Shown: positions 50,403 through 59,112 of the stretch, piece after piece
Numbering within the stretch: position 1 is the first letter of the stretch
Layout of the letters: every line of letters begins with the position of its first letter
Assembly (NCBI GenBank): GCA_965224275.1
Contig: CBDCYR010000011.1
Span: 558,001-622,000, forward strand
Length of the DNA stretch: 64,000 bases
Source: CAUZWH01 sp965224275
Lineage (GTDB): Bacteria; Pseudomonadota; Alphaproteobacteria; SHVV01
Direction of reading: 5' to 3'
Position numbers and translations under genes: made by a program
The notes under the pieces: generated by a model
The model's database searches: none
Seen by the model: only the letters and a program-made list of their open reading frames with translations
Told to the model about the DNA's origin: nothing

Positions 50403-53060
50403 ATGCTGGACAAGACGTATCGGCCGGCCGAGGTCGAAGCCACACAGTATGCCCGTTGGGAAGCGGCCGGTGCTTTTGCGTGCGGTCAACGCCCTGACGA
50501 TGCGCCGCCTTATTGCATCGTCATTCCACCGCCCAATGTGACCGGCATTTTGCATATGGGCCACGCCCTCAACACCACGCTGCAGGACATACTCGTTCGC
50601 TTCAAACGCATGCAGGGCTTCGATGTTCTGTGGCAGCCCGGCATGGATCACGCCGGGATTGCGACGCAAATGGTGGTCGAGCGCCAACTCGAAGCGGCCG
50701 GCGAGGACCGGCGCGAGCTTGGGCGCGCGGCTTTCGTTGAGCGGGTGTGGGCGTGGAAGCAGCAATCGGGCGGCGCCATTTTCAATCAGTTCAAACGAAT
50801 GGGCGCCTCATGCGATTGGTCGCGCGAACGCTTTACCATGGATGAGGGACTCTCGGCCGCCGTGCTCAAGGTGTTTGTCGACCTCTATCGTGATGGTCTG
50901 ATCTACAAGGATAAACGGCTGGTCAACTGGGATTGCCGGTTTCAGACCGCGATTTCCGATCTCGAGGTCGAGCAGCGCGAGGTCGATGGCCATCTATGGC
51001 ACATTCGCTACCCGATCGAGGGGGCGCCCGACAGCTTTATCACCGTCGCGACCACGCGCCCTGAAACCATGCTCGGCGATACCGCCGTGGCGGTTCATCC
51101 CGAGGACGATCGGTATCGCGACCTGATCGGTAAATTTGCGATTCTGCCGTTGGTCGATCGGCGGCTGCCGATTATCGCCGATGACTATGCCGATCCCGAA
51201 CAAGGCTCAGGCGCGGTCAAAATCACGCCGGCGCACGACTTCAACGATTTCGACGTCGGTGAGCGCCATGGCCTCGAACGGATCAATATTTTCGACGCGC
51301 TCGGCGTCATCAACGAAAACGCGCCGCCGGCCTATCGCGGCCTGGATCGGTTTGACGCCCGCAAGAAAGTGGTCGCCGATCTCGAGGCGCAGGGATTGAT
51401 GGTCAAGATCGAGCCGCATCGCCATGTCATTCCCTATGGCGACCGTTCGGAATCCGTCATCGAGCCGTGGCTTACCGACCAATGGTACGTCGACGCCAAA
51501 TCGCTGGCGGTGCAGGCTATCGCTACGGTCAAAAGCGGCGAAACCCGGTTCGTGCCGAAGAACTGGGAGAAGACCTATTTCGAGTGGATGAACAACATCC
51601 AGCCGTGGTGCATCTCGCGGCAATTGTGGTGGGGACATCAAATTCCGGCCTGGTACGGTCCGGATGGTGAAATCTTCGTCGCGACCAATGAGGATGGCGC
51701 GAGAGCGGCCGCGCGGGCCCATTACGGCCTGGACGACGTCGAACTGACGCGCGACGAAGACGTGCTCGATACATGGTTTTCGTCGGCGCTTTGGCCGTTC
51801 TCGACGCTCGGTTGGCCCGACACAACGCCTGAGGTTCAGCGCTTCTATCCAAACGCGGTTCTCGTCACCGCCTTCGACATCATCTTTTTCTGGGTCGCGC
51901 GAATGATGATGATGGGCCTCTACTGCATGAAAGAAGTGCCGTTTACCGACATCTATATCCACGCCATCGTGCGTGACGAAAAGGGTCAGAAGATGTCGAA
52001 GAGCAAGGGCAACATGGTCGATCCGCTCGACCTGGTCGACAAGTACGGGGCCGACGCACTGCGCTTCACGCTGGCCGCGATGGCGGCGCAGGGACGCGAT
52101 ATCAAGCTGGCGGAAAGCCGCGTTGAGGGATATCGCAACTTTGCCACCAAGCTGTGGAATGCGACCCGGTTTTGCGAAATGAATGGTTGCACGATTGATC
52201 CGGCATTCGATCCGGCCGCTTGCACGCATCCGGTCAATCGCTGGATCGTGGCTGCGGCCGGGCGCACCGCGGCCGAGGTGACCGATGCGCTCGATGGGTA
52301 TCGCTTCAATGAAGCAGCCGGCGCGATCTATCAGTTTACTTGGGGGACGTTCTGCGACTGGTATCTCGAATTCATCAAACCGATTTTGGCCGGTGATGAT
52401 GCCAGTGCCCAAGCCGAAGCCCGCGCAACTGCGGCCTGGACCCACCGCACGATCCTCAAGCTGTTGCAACCGTTCATGCCGTTTATCTGCGAGGAAATCT
52501 GGGCTCGAACCGGGTCGACCGAGAGTGGTTTGTTAATGCTTGAGGCCTGGCCCGACGCCAAGGAAACTTGGCAAGATCCGGCCTCGACCGACGAAATGGA
52601 GTGGGCGATTCGTTTGGTCTCACAGGTGCGCGCGGTACGCTCCGAGATGAACGTCCCGCCCGGGGCACAGATCCCGATGCATCTAATCGGCGCCAGCGAG
52701 GTCACCCGAGCCCGGCTCGATAAACATCGCGATGTGGTTGCACGCCTGGCCCGGTTTGAATCGATCGAGCTCGGTGACAGTGCGCCCACCGGATCGGTTC
52801 AAGTCGTGGTCGACGAAGCAACCGTCGCACTGCCGTTGGCCGAGGTCATCGACATCACTCAGGAACGCGAACGACTGGGGCGCGAAATAGATAAGATCGC
52901 CGACGAAGTTGCCAAGATCGACGGCAAACTTGGCAATAAGAAATTCGTGGCCAAAGCGCCCGAACATGTGGTCGAGGAACAGCGCGAGCGGCGGGCCGAT
53001 GCCGAAGCCACCCTAGCCAAGCTGGCACAAGCGCTGGAGCGACTGCGAGCGATCGGGTAG
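50403..53060 (+). CDS. valS: Valyl-tRNA synthetase
   Basis: 885 residues. The class I HIGH-type motif is PPNVTGILHMGHALN, and the KMSKS loop is KGQKMSKSKGNMVDPLDLVD. The CP1 editing domain contains TVATTRPETMLGDTAVAVHP and the GTGAVKITPAHD-type GSGAVKITPAHDFNDFDVG. The C-terminal coiled coil, from about 810, includes TQERERLGREIDKIADEVAK. Reaction: ATP-dependent charging of tRNA-Val, with deacylation of Thr-tRNA-Val by the editing site. Complete and intact. Confidence 0.98.
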   Translation: MLDKTYRPAEVEATQYARWEAAGAFACGQRPDDAPPYCIVIPPPNVTGILHMGHALNTTLQDILVRFKRMQGFDVLWQPGMDHAGIATQMVVERQLEAAGEDRRELGRAAFVERVWAWKQQSGGAIFNQFKRMGASCDWSRERFTMDEGLSAAVLKVFVDLYRDGLIYKDKRLVNWDCRFQTAISDLEVEQREVDGHLWHIRYPIEGAPDSFITVATTRPETMLGDTAVAVHPEDDRYRDLIGKFAILPLVDRRLPIIADDYADPEQGSGAVKITPAHDFNDFDVGERHGLERINIFDALGVINENAPPAYRGLDRFDARKKVVADLEAQGLMVKIEPHRHVIPYGDRSESVIEPWLTDQWYVDAKSLAVQAIATVKSGETRFVPKNWEKTYFEWMNNIQPWCISRQLWWGHQIPAWYGPDGEIFVATNEDGARAAARAHYGLDDVELTRDEDVLDTWFSSALWPFSTLGWPDTTPEVQRFYPNAVLVTAFDIIFFWVARMMMMGLYCMKEVPFTDIYIHAIVRDEKGQKMSKSKGNMVDPLDLVDKYGADALRFTLAAMAAQGRDIKLAESRVEGYRNFATKLWNATRFCEMNGCTIDPAFDPAACTHPVNRWIVAAAGRTAAEVTDALDGYRFNEAAGAIYQFTWGTFCDWYLEFIKPILAGDDASAQAEARATAAWTHRTILKLLQPFMPFICEEIWARTGSTESGLLMLEAWPDAKETWQDPASTDEMEWAIRLVSQVRAVRSEMNVPPGAQIPMHLIGASEVTRARLDKHRDVVARLARFESIELGDSAPTGSVQVVVDEATVALPLAEVIDITQERERLGREIDKIADEVAKIDGKLGNKKFVAKAPEHVVEEQRERRADAEATLAKLAQALERLRAIG

Positions 53061-53212
53061 CTTCGTCAAAGCGGCGCGCGAGCAGGTCATGGCGCCATGG
53101 CACCATGGGGACTGGTGTCGGGCGCGGTTTCCCCGCCATCGCGGTCGATCCAGCGCGGTCACGTCAACGATGACCGCACGAGCCGCCGAGAAGAAACTCA
53201 GGAGAGGGACGG

Positions 53213-54028
53213 ATGAGCGAAAACAAGTATTTCAATCCGGAAGGGGTTGCCAAGCCGGGGGGCGAGTACACCCACGTGGCTGAATATCCTCCGGGATCGC
53301 GCGTCGTGTTTACCGCGGGGCAGGTCGGCGTCGCTCGCGATGGCTCCTTTCCGGACGATTTTCGTCAGCAGGCCGACAACACGTGGCAAAACCTGCTTCA
53401 TATTCTCGGCGACGACAAGATGACGGCGAACAACATCATCAAGGTCGTTCACTTCCTTGAAGACGCCGCCGACATCGGTGCTTACCGCGAGGTCTATCCC
53501 AAATATTTCGGCAACATCATGCCGGCCTCGACACTGCTGGTGATCAAACAATTGGCGCGGCCCGATTTTCGGCTCGAAGTCGAGATCGTTGCCGCCACCA
53601 CACAACCGCCGCCGCCGCAACGTGCGGCCGAGTCGCTGCGGGCCAACCGCTACTACAATCCCGACAATATGACGCCGCCGTTTTCACAGTATTCGCACGG
53701 CGTGGCGATCCCGCCGGGCTCGCGGATCGTCCATACGGCTGGCCAGGTTGGGGTCGGGGACGATGGGTCGATCCCGCCGGATTTCGTCGGACAGGCCGAA
53801 AATCTGTGGCGCAATCTCTCCGGCATTCTCGCCGGTGACGGATTGACCTGGGGCGATGTGGTCAAGGTCAATCATTATCTTACGAACCGCGAGGACATTG
53901 CGGCCTACCGCAATATCTACCTCAGTCATCTCGGCGGTGCGGCGCCGGCGGCAACGCTGGTGATCGTCGAAGCCTTGGCGATGCCCGAGCTCAAGCTCGA
54001 GGTTGAGATCGTCGCCGCCAAACTCTAA
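53213..54028 (+). CDS. Tandem Rid (YjgF/YER057c/UK114) domain protein
   Basis: 271 residues with two Rid domains, about 5-125 and 140-271. Each has the family pattern: VVFTAGQVGVARDGSFPDDF in the first, RIVHTAGQVGVGDDGSIPPD in the second, ending FRLEVEIVAA and LKLEVEIVAA. The catalytic Arg of RidA (in PARS) is replaced: NIMPASTLLV and GAAPAATLVI. So imine deaminase activity of the RidA kind is doubtful; it belongs to one of the Arg-less Rid groups. Its stop codon TAA is the IS5-type target duplication. It was originally followed 16 bases later by the single-domain gene now at 54980. Confidence 0.85.
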   Translation: MSENKYFNPEGVAKPGGEYTHVAEYPPGSRVVFTAGQVGVARDGSFPDDFRQQADNTWQNLLHILGDDKMTANNIIKVVHFLEDAADIGAYREVYPKYFGNIMPASTLLVIKQLARPDFRLEVEIVAATTQPPPPQRAAESLRANRYYNPDNMTPPFSQYSHGVAIPPGSRIVHTAGQVGVGDDGSIPPDFVGQAENLWRNLSGILAGDGLTWGDVVKVNHYLTNREDIAAYRNIYLSHLGGAAPAATLVIVEALAMPELKLEVEIVAAKL

Positions 54029-54963
54029 GAGGCCAACCCGAAACTAGTTGAGTGATTTCAGTCGGTTGTGGCTTACTCGGTTGTGTCAAAGCAAACGAGG
54101 AGGCACAACATGTGGACCGAAATCACTCGCCCGAATTATGAGCGCCGTGGCGGGCGCTACGCAAGCGACCTGACGGATCGAGAGTGGGCGTTGATCGCGC
54201 CGCTCATGCCGCCGCGCAAGAAGATCGGCCGGCCGAGGACGACGGACCTGCGCCATGTCATGGATGCGGTCATGTACATGGCCTCGACGGGCTGCCAGTG
54301 GGCGATGTTGCCGAACGACTTCCCTCCGCCTTCCACGGTCCAGCGCTATTTCTACGACTGGCGCTCCAACGGCCTGCTGGAGAGCATCAACCATCACCTG
54401 GTCATGGCGGCCCGGGAGCTGGAAGGACGCGAGGCCGGCCCGAGCGCCGGGGTGATCGACAGCCAGAGCGTGAAAACCACGGAAAGCGGTGGTGTTCGGG
54501 GCTATGACGCGGGCAAGAAGATCAAGGGCCGCAAGCGTCACATCGTCACCGATACACTCGGCCTGCTGGTCGGCCTGATCGTGCACGCAGCCGATATCCA
54601 GGACCGCGACGGCGCGCCCGAGGTCCTCAAATCGATCCGTCATCGCTTCCCCCGGCTGCGTCACCTCTTCGCCGACGCCGCCTACGCGGGACCGAAACTC
54701 GAGGGCGCCCTTGAGGACATCGGCCGCTGGAAGCTCGAGATCATCAAGCGCTCAGACACCGCCCAGGGCTTCGAGCTCCTGCCCAGACGATGGGTCGTCG
54801 AGAGGACCTTCGCCTGGCTCAACCGATGCCGTCGACTGGCCAAGGATTGGGAGAAATCAATCGCCTCCGCACAGGCATGGATTCTTGTCGCCAACATCCG
54901 ACTCCTCACAAGGCGGCTCGCAAGGTACTGTTATCAAACATAGAGTTTCGAGTCGGACTCTAA
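54026..54963 (+). mobile_element. IS5-family element, copy C, intact
   Basis: 932 bp (54029-54960) between TAA duplications (54026-54028, 54961-54963). The ends are those of copy A in opposite orientation. It splits two Rid-family genes exactly at the stop codon of the first. Confidence 0.95.
54110..54943 (+). CDS. IS5-family transposase, copy C
   Basis: 277 residues, identical to copy A except Lys for Met in PRKKIGRP. Complete DDE set in VIDSQSVKTTE, LFADAAYAG and ERTFAWLNRC. The ATG has the same AGGAGG site. Probably the functional source or product of recent transposition. Confidence 0.95.
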   Translation: MWTEITRPNYERRGGRYASDLTDREWALIAPLMPPRKKIGRPRTTDLRHVMDAVMYMASTGCQWAMLPNDFPPPSTVQRYFYDWRSNGLLESINHHLVMAARELEGREAGPSAGVIDSQSVKTTESGGVRGYDAGKKIKGRKRHIVTDTLGLLVGLIVHAADIQDRDGAPEVLKSIRHRFPRLRHLFADAAYAGPKLEGALEDIGRWKLEIIKRSDTAQGFELLPRRWVVERTFAWLNRCRRLAKDWEKSIASAQAWILVANIRLLTRRLARYCYQT

Positions 54964-54979
54964 GAGCGAGGAGCGTTCG

Positions 54980-55375
54980 ATGAGCAATCGAATTTTCAAT
55001 CCCGACGGGGTTCCGGCGCCGCTAGGCCACTACTCGCATTGCGGTGAGGTGGCTCCCGGAACGCGGGTGTTGCACATGGCGGGTCAAACAGCGCGGGAGT
55101 TAGATGGAGCCATCCCGAGCGAATTCCGCGATCAGGCAATTCTGGTATGGAACCGTCTCGAAAAGATCCTCGCCGCCAACGAGATGGCGATAAGCGATAT
55201 AGTCAAACTCGTCATATTCATCACGGGTGCCGCCGATATCGCTGTGTTACGGGAAGTCCTGCCGGACGCACTGGGCGCTGACAATCGACCGGCGTCGACG
55301 GCGTTGGTCGTCAGTGCGCTAGCAATGCCGGAACTCAAACTCGAAATCGAGCTTATCGCCGCCAAGGACGTCTAG
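54980..55375 (+). CDS. Single-domain Rid (YjgF) family protein
   Basis: 131 residues from MSNRIFNPDGVPAPLGHYSH; AGCGAGGAG precedes the start. The pattern is VLHMAGQTARELDGAIPSEF and LKLEIELIAAKD at the end. As in the tandem protein, the RidA Arg is absent (NRPASTALVV). The N-terminal FNPDGV is shared with the tandem protein (FNPEGV), so the three Rid domains likely descend from local duplication. Now cut from its neighbour by IS copy C and may depend on readthrough or a promoter in the IS end. Confidence 0.85.
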   Translation: MSNRIFNPDGVPAPLGHYSHCGEVAPGTRVLHMAGQTARELDGAIPSEFRDQAILVWNRLEKILAANEMAISDIVKLVIFITGAADIAVLREVLPDALGADNRPASTALVVSALAMPELKLEIELIAAKDV

Positions 55376-55500
55376 CTGGCGCGCGCCTCGGCGGGTCGTC
55401 CACCACCTCCGGTGATCACTTGCTGAGACAAGTATGCCCCCTTATATCGAAGTGGAGGCGGTATCCCGCGCCGATACCCGCCATGCTCGGTCTTGTTTGC

Positions 55501-55523
55501 TATAGTGCACGACGTGCACTATA
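55501..55523. promoter_or_regulatory. Perfect palindromic operator before the DUF4160/DUF2442 pair
   Basis: TATAGTGCACG and its exact complement CGTGCACTATA flank a single A. It ends 9 bases before the ATG at 55533 and overlaps the expected promoter region. The helix-turn-helix in the second protein is the likely binder. Confidence 0.75.
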
Positions 55524-55532
55524 TTTCAGTGC

Positions 55533-55772
55533 ATGCCAACGCTGGTCCGACTGCGTAACTGTAAGATACAGGTTTATGCAGGCGACCACGCGCCGCCGCA
55601 CTTCAAGGTCTACGGACCGGGGTCGAATGCTAATGTCACGATCGAAACCCTCGAAATCATCGCAGGTAAAGCCGAGCGAAAGGCAATTCGTGAGGCGCTC
55701 AAGTGGGCCGGGCGCTCGAAGAACCGGGCACTCCTTCGCGCAACTTGGGAGCGCCTCAACACATGTGACTGA
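55533..55772 (+). CDS. DUF4160 protein (toxin-like member of a DUF4160/DUF2442 pair)
   Basis: 79 residues: MPTLVRLRNCKIQVYAGDHA followed by PPHFKVYGPGSNANVTIETL is the DUF4160 signature (Y-x-x-D-H-x-P-P-H-x-H/K-V). The C-terminus is basic and helical (EALKWAGRSKNRALLRATWE). DUF4160 genes are normally followed directly by DUF2442 genes, and the pair is regarded as toxin-antitoxin-like. The stop overlaps the GTG of the next gene by 8 bases. Toxicity has not been shown for this family member; it is inferred from the pairing. Confidence 0.85.
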   Translation: MPTLVRLRNCKIQVYAGDHAPPHFKVYGPGSNANVTIETLEIIAGKAERKAIREALKWAGRSKNRALLRATWERLNTCD

Positions 55773-56712
55773 ATCTGCCGAACTACCGTTGCTGCAATCG
55801 ATCAAGGTTCGCGATCTTTACCGAATCGCGGTCACCTGGCGCGATGGGCATGGATCCGACGTTGATCTTGCGCCGCATATCCTGCGCTACGCGATTTACC
55901 GTCCGTTGCGTGACGATCTGGAAGCATTCAAGCAAGCAGAGATCGTCGACGATGGCGTGGCCGTCTCCTGGGCCGAATACTGCGTAGACATTTCCGCTGA
56001 TGCCATAGCGGCAATGGAGCGGATGCAAGGCATGAGTGCGGACGAGTTTCATAGTCGTCTTAGCGGATCGCGCCTCAGTTTCGATGCCGCAGCAGCTACT
56101 TTCGGTATCAGCCGCCGCCAAATTGCTTACTTTGCTGCCGGTGCCAAGCCTATTCCTCGATACGTAACTCTGGCGTTACGTGGATTCGAGGCGGAGTTAG
56201 CCCGGAGCTTGAAGTTGGACCCATCGATTTCGCTTTCGTCCACAAAATCGTCTGATTTGCTCACGTTACATACGCGGTTGATGGAAGAACTTCGATCCCG
56301 GAACATCCTACGAAGTGCAAATAATCCCACTGGTGACCTGGCTGAATACCTTTTCTGCCGAGCTTTTGGCTGGACACAAGCTAACAACTCTCAAGCTGGA
56401 TTCGACGCCATCGAATCGAAGGTCGGAACACGCTATCAAATCAAAGGACGACGCACCACGCGCCACAACGCCTCTCGTCAACTCTCGGCTATTCGCGAGC
56501 TTCGGGATGACCCGTTCGACTATTTGGCTGGGGTTGTGTTCACAGAAGACTACAGGATCCAACGCGCGGCTATCATCCCGCGCGAAATAGTCGAGTCCCT
56601 CGCAAAGTTCGTCAAACGCACCAATAGTTTTAGGTTCGTTTTGTCTGATGATGTATGGGAGCACGCCGGCGTCCGCGACGTAACGGCCAAACTGCAGGCT
56701 GTGGCATTGTAA
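55765..56712 (+). CDS. DUF2442 domain fused to HTH and PD-(D/E)XK-like nuclease domain
   Basis: 315 residues from GTG. Residues about 10-90 are DUF2442 (RIAVTWRDGHGSDVDLAPHI; GVAVSWAEYCVDISADAIAA). Residues 100-140 look like an XRE-type helix-turn-helix: FDAAAATFGISRRQIAYFAA. Residues 165-315 form a separate domain seen elsewhere as a stand-alone protein (DUF6998-like): NNPTGDLAEYLFCRAFGW, AGFDAIESKVGTRYQIKGRR, then VRDVTAKLQ. The Glu194, Asp214 and Gln225-x-Lys227 order is that of PD-(D/E)XK nucleases. A longer upstream frame is non-coding shadow. Role inferred: autoregulating antitoxin or DNA-targeting component carrying a nuclease. Confidence 0.75.
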   Translation: MTESAELPLLQSIKVRDLYRIAVTWRDGHGSDVDLAPHILRYAIYRPLRDDLEAFKQAEIVDDGVAVSWAEYCVDISADAIAAMERMQGMSADEFHSRLSGSRLSFDAAAATFGISRRQIAYFAAGAKPIPRYVTLALRGFEAELARSLKLDPSISLSSTKSSDLLTLHTRLMEELRSRNILRSANNPTGDLAEYLFCRAFGWTQANNSQAGFDAIESKVGTRYQIKGRRTTRHNASRQLSAIRELRDDPFDYLAGVVFTEDYRIQRAAIIPREIVESLAKFVKRTNSFRFVLSDDVWEHAGVRDVTAKLQAVAL

Positions 56713-56811
56713 CCACTTGTTCCCATCTAAAATGAGATTGCCGCCGGTTTGTATCGGTTGCTACTTTCTCGACCAAGCCGTCGCTGAACGTTTCTTGCAG
56801 GAGACCACGTT

Positions 56812-58536
56812 ATGGACGCCAAGACCTTCGACAAATCCAAACTGCCGAGCCGCCATGTTTCGGTTGGACCCGAACGTGCGCCGCACCGGTCCTACTATTA
56901 CGCGATGGGGCTGACGCAGGAGGATATCGACAAACCGTTCGTCGGCGTGGCAACGACCTGGAACGAAGCAGCACCGTGCAATATCACCCTCTCGCGCCAG
57001 GCGCAGGCGGCTAAGGCCGGGGTTCGCGAAGCCGGGGGAACGCCGCGCGAATTCACCACCATCACAGTTACCGACGGTATCGCGATGGGGCATTCGGGGA
57101 TGAAGGCGTCGCTGGTCTCGCGCGAAGCGATCGCCGATACGGTGGAATTGACCATGCGCGGCCATTGCTATGATGCGCTTGTTGGCCTCGCGGGTTGCGA
57201 CAAATCGCTGCCTGGTCTGATGATGGCGATGGTTCGTCTCAACGTGCCATCGGTGTTCATGTATGGCGGCTCGATCTTGCCGGGTCGGTTCAAAGACAAG
57301 GACGTCACGGTGGTCGATGTCTTCGAGGCAGTCGGGCAATACGCCGCCGGTAAGGTCGACGAGGCCTATCTCCACGACCTCGAATGCGTTGCGTGCCCCT
57401 CGGCAGGGTCCTGTGGCGGCCAATTTACGGCCAACACCATGGCTTGCGTTTCGGAAGCGATCGGCCTTGCGCTGCCCAACTCGGCCGGGGCGCCCGCGCC
57501 CTACGAGTCTCGTGATTCCTATGCCGAGGATTCCGGCCGGATGGTGATGGATCTGATCGCCAACCAGCTTCGTCCGCGCGATATCGTAACCCTGAAGTCT
57601 CTTGAAAACGCCGCGGTTGTGGTCGCCGCGTCGGGTGGCTCGACCAATGCCGGGCTGCACCTGCCGGCCATCGCCAATGAAGCCGGGATCGACTTCGACC
57701 TGCACGACGTCTGCGAGATTTTCCGGCGTACGCCCTATATCGCCGACCTGAAGCCGGGGGGGCGCTATGTTGCCAAAGACATGTACGAAGTGGGCGGTGT
57801 GCCGGTGCTGATGAAAGCCCTGCTCGACGGCGGTCATCTCCACGGTGATTGCATCACAGTGACCGGCAAGACCATCGCCGAAAACCTCGCCAACGTCGTA
57901 TTCCCGACCGATCAAGACGTGATTCGGCCGACCTCCGCCCCCTTATCGACCACGGGTGGAGTCGTCGGCCTCAAAGGCAATCTGGCGCCACAAGGGGCGA
58001 TCGCAAAAGTCGCCGGCATGGAACGGTTGCAGCATCGCGGTCCGGCGCGGGTTTTCGATTGCGAAGAGGACACCTTCGCGGCGGTGCAAAACCGCGACTA
58101 TAAAGACGGCGACGTGCTCGTCATCCGCTATGAGGGGCCGCGCGGCGGCCCCGGGATGCGCGAGATGCTGGCGACAACCGCGGCCCTCTACGGCCAGGGG
58201 GTAGGCGACAAAGTGGCGCTGATCACCGATGGGCGGTTCTCGGGCGGCACGCGTGGGTTTTGCGTTGGTCATGTTGGTCCCGAGGCGGCCGTCGGGGGGC
58301 CGATCGGTCTGCTCGAGGACGGCGACATCATTGCCATCGATGCCGCAGCGGGCACGCTCGAGGTCGAACTTTCCGACGCAGAGTTGGCGGCCCGCAAAGC
58401 GCGCTGGCAGCCGCGCAAGAGCGAGTTCCAATCGGGCGCGATCTGGCGCTATGGAGAGGTGGTCGGCGACGCCGAAAAAGGCGCACTCACTCATCCCGGT
58501 GCGAAGGCCGAAACCTACTGCTACGCCGATATTTAG
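56812..58536 (+). CDS. ilvD: Dihydroxy-acid dehydratase
   Basis: 574 residues. Iron-sulfur ligands are in VGLAGCDKSLPGLMMA and CVACPSAGSCGGQFTANTMA; other landmarks are TVTDGIAMGHSGMKASLVSR and the C-terminal LITDGRFSGGTRGFCVGHVG. Reaction: 2,3-dihydroxy-isovalerate and -methylvalerate to the 2-oxo acids in valine and isoleucine synthesis. A GCAGGAG site lies 6 bases before the ATG. The 574-residue length and DKSLPG motif fit the [2Fe-2S]-type IlvD/EDD family; some members act on sugar acids, so the substrate is likely but not certain. Confidence 0.93.
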   Translation: MDAKTFDKSKLPSRHVSVGPERAPHRSYYYAMGLTQEDIDKPFVGVATTWNEAAPCNITLSRQAQAAKAGVREAGGTPREFTTITVTDGIAMGHSGMKASLVSREAIADTVELTMRGHCYDALVGLAGCDKSLPGLMMAMVRLNVPSVFMYGGSILPGRFKDKDVTVVDVFEAVGQYAAGKVDEAYLHDLECVACPSAGSCGGQFTANTMACVSEAIGLALPNSAGAPAPYESRDSYAEDSGRMVMDLIANQLRPRDIVTLKSLENAAVVVAASGGSTNAGLHLPAIANEAGIDFDLHDVCEIFRRTPYIADLKPGGRYVAKDMYEVGGVPVLMKALLDGGHLHGDCITVTGKTIAENLANVVFPTDQDVIRPTSAPLSTTGGVVGLKGNLAPQGAIAKVAGMERLQHRGPARVFDCEEDTFAAVQNRDYKDGDVLVIRYEGPRGGPGMREMLATTAALYGQGVGDKVALITDGRFSGGTRGFCVGHVGPEAAVGGPIGLLEDGDIIAIDAAAGTLEVELSDAELAARKARWQPRKSEFQSGAIWRYGEVVGDAEKGALTHPGAKAETYCYADI

Positions 58537-58578
58537 CGGAATGGCGCGAACGGCACGGAATTTGCGGGATTCAGCCAC

Positions 58579-59112
58579 GTGAACATTTTCGATACCATTC
58601 TATACGGCTGGCTCGGCGGGATCGCCGCCCGCATTTCCCAACCCGATTGGACTGATAGGCAGCGGCGCCTGTGGGTACGGCCGCAGGTTGCCTATGGAAT
58701 ATCGCCCGAGGCGTTGGTTCTAACCGATCGGCCGCGCGAGCTGCGAGCCTTGGAACCACGCCGGATTTCTTCGCCAACGCTATGCCTGCAGATCGGCAAT
58801 GCCGGTCGCGAGCCCATTACCGTCGACGAGGTTGGTCTCGCTGGCTGGTTCGACCGGCCCCGCATCGGCATGCGCGAGCCGTTGCTGCATGACGGCAAAC
58901 CCTGGCCGCGCACCCTCGCGCCGGACGAAACCGTGATCGCCTATTTGACGCCGGCGATTCAGAGTCACTCGGTATTGCCGTCGATCCGCTTTGGCTATGC
59001 GCTTTCCGACCGGAGCGAAATCTGGATCGGTGCGAGCGCGGCGATTCCCTATTTCGTGGCCTCGACGTCGCCCGGTGCTAAGCCCCAGCCGGAGCGTCTG
59101 CGCGAAGCCTAA
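58579..59112 (+). CDS. Hypothetical protein
   Basis: 177 residues from GTG (MNIFDTILYGWLGGIAARIS). N-terminal short hydrophobic helix, then a beta-rich body: SPTLCLQIGNAGREPITVDE, VGLAGWFDRPRIGMREPLLH, SIRFGYALSDRSEIWIGASA. The pattern of a hydrophobic stretch plus an immunoglobulin-like body suggests a membrane-attached or phage-like protein, but no family is recognised. It converges with xth and overlaps it by 4 bases. Confidence 0.5.
   Translation: MNIFDTILYGWLGGIAARISQPDWTDRQRRLWVRPQVAYGISPEALVLTDRPRELRALEPRRISSPTLCLQIGNAGREPITVDEVGLAGWFDRPRIGMREPLLHDGKPWPRTLAPDETVIAYLTPAIQSHSVLPSIRFGYALSDRSEIWIGASAAIPYFVASTSPGAKPQPERLREA

Noticed and set aside
51207..52469. 420-residue minus-strand ORF inside valS
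   Set aside because: Antisense shadow of a conserved synthetase gene.
55420..55764. Extended N-terminus of the DUF2442 fusion protein
   Set aside because: The extension overlaps DUF4160 in another frame and the operator; the GTG at 55765 fits the usual stop-start overlap.
56761..57915. 384-residue minus-strand ORF opposite ilvD
   Set aside because: Antisense shadow with no family features.
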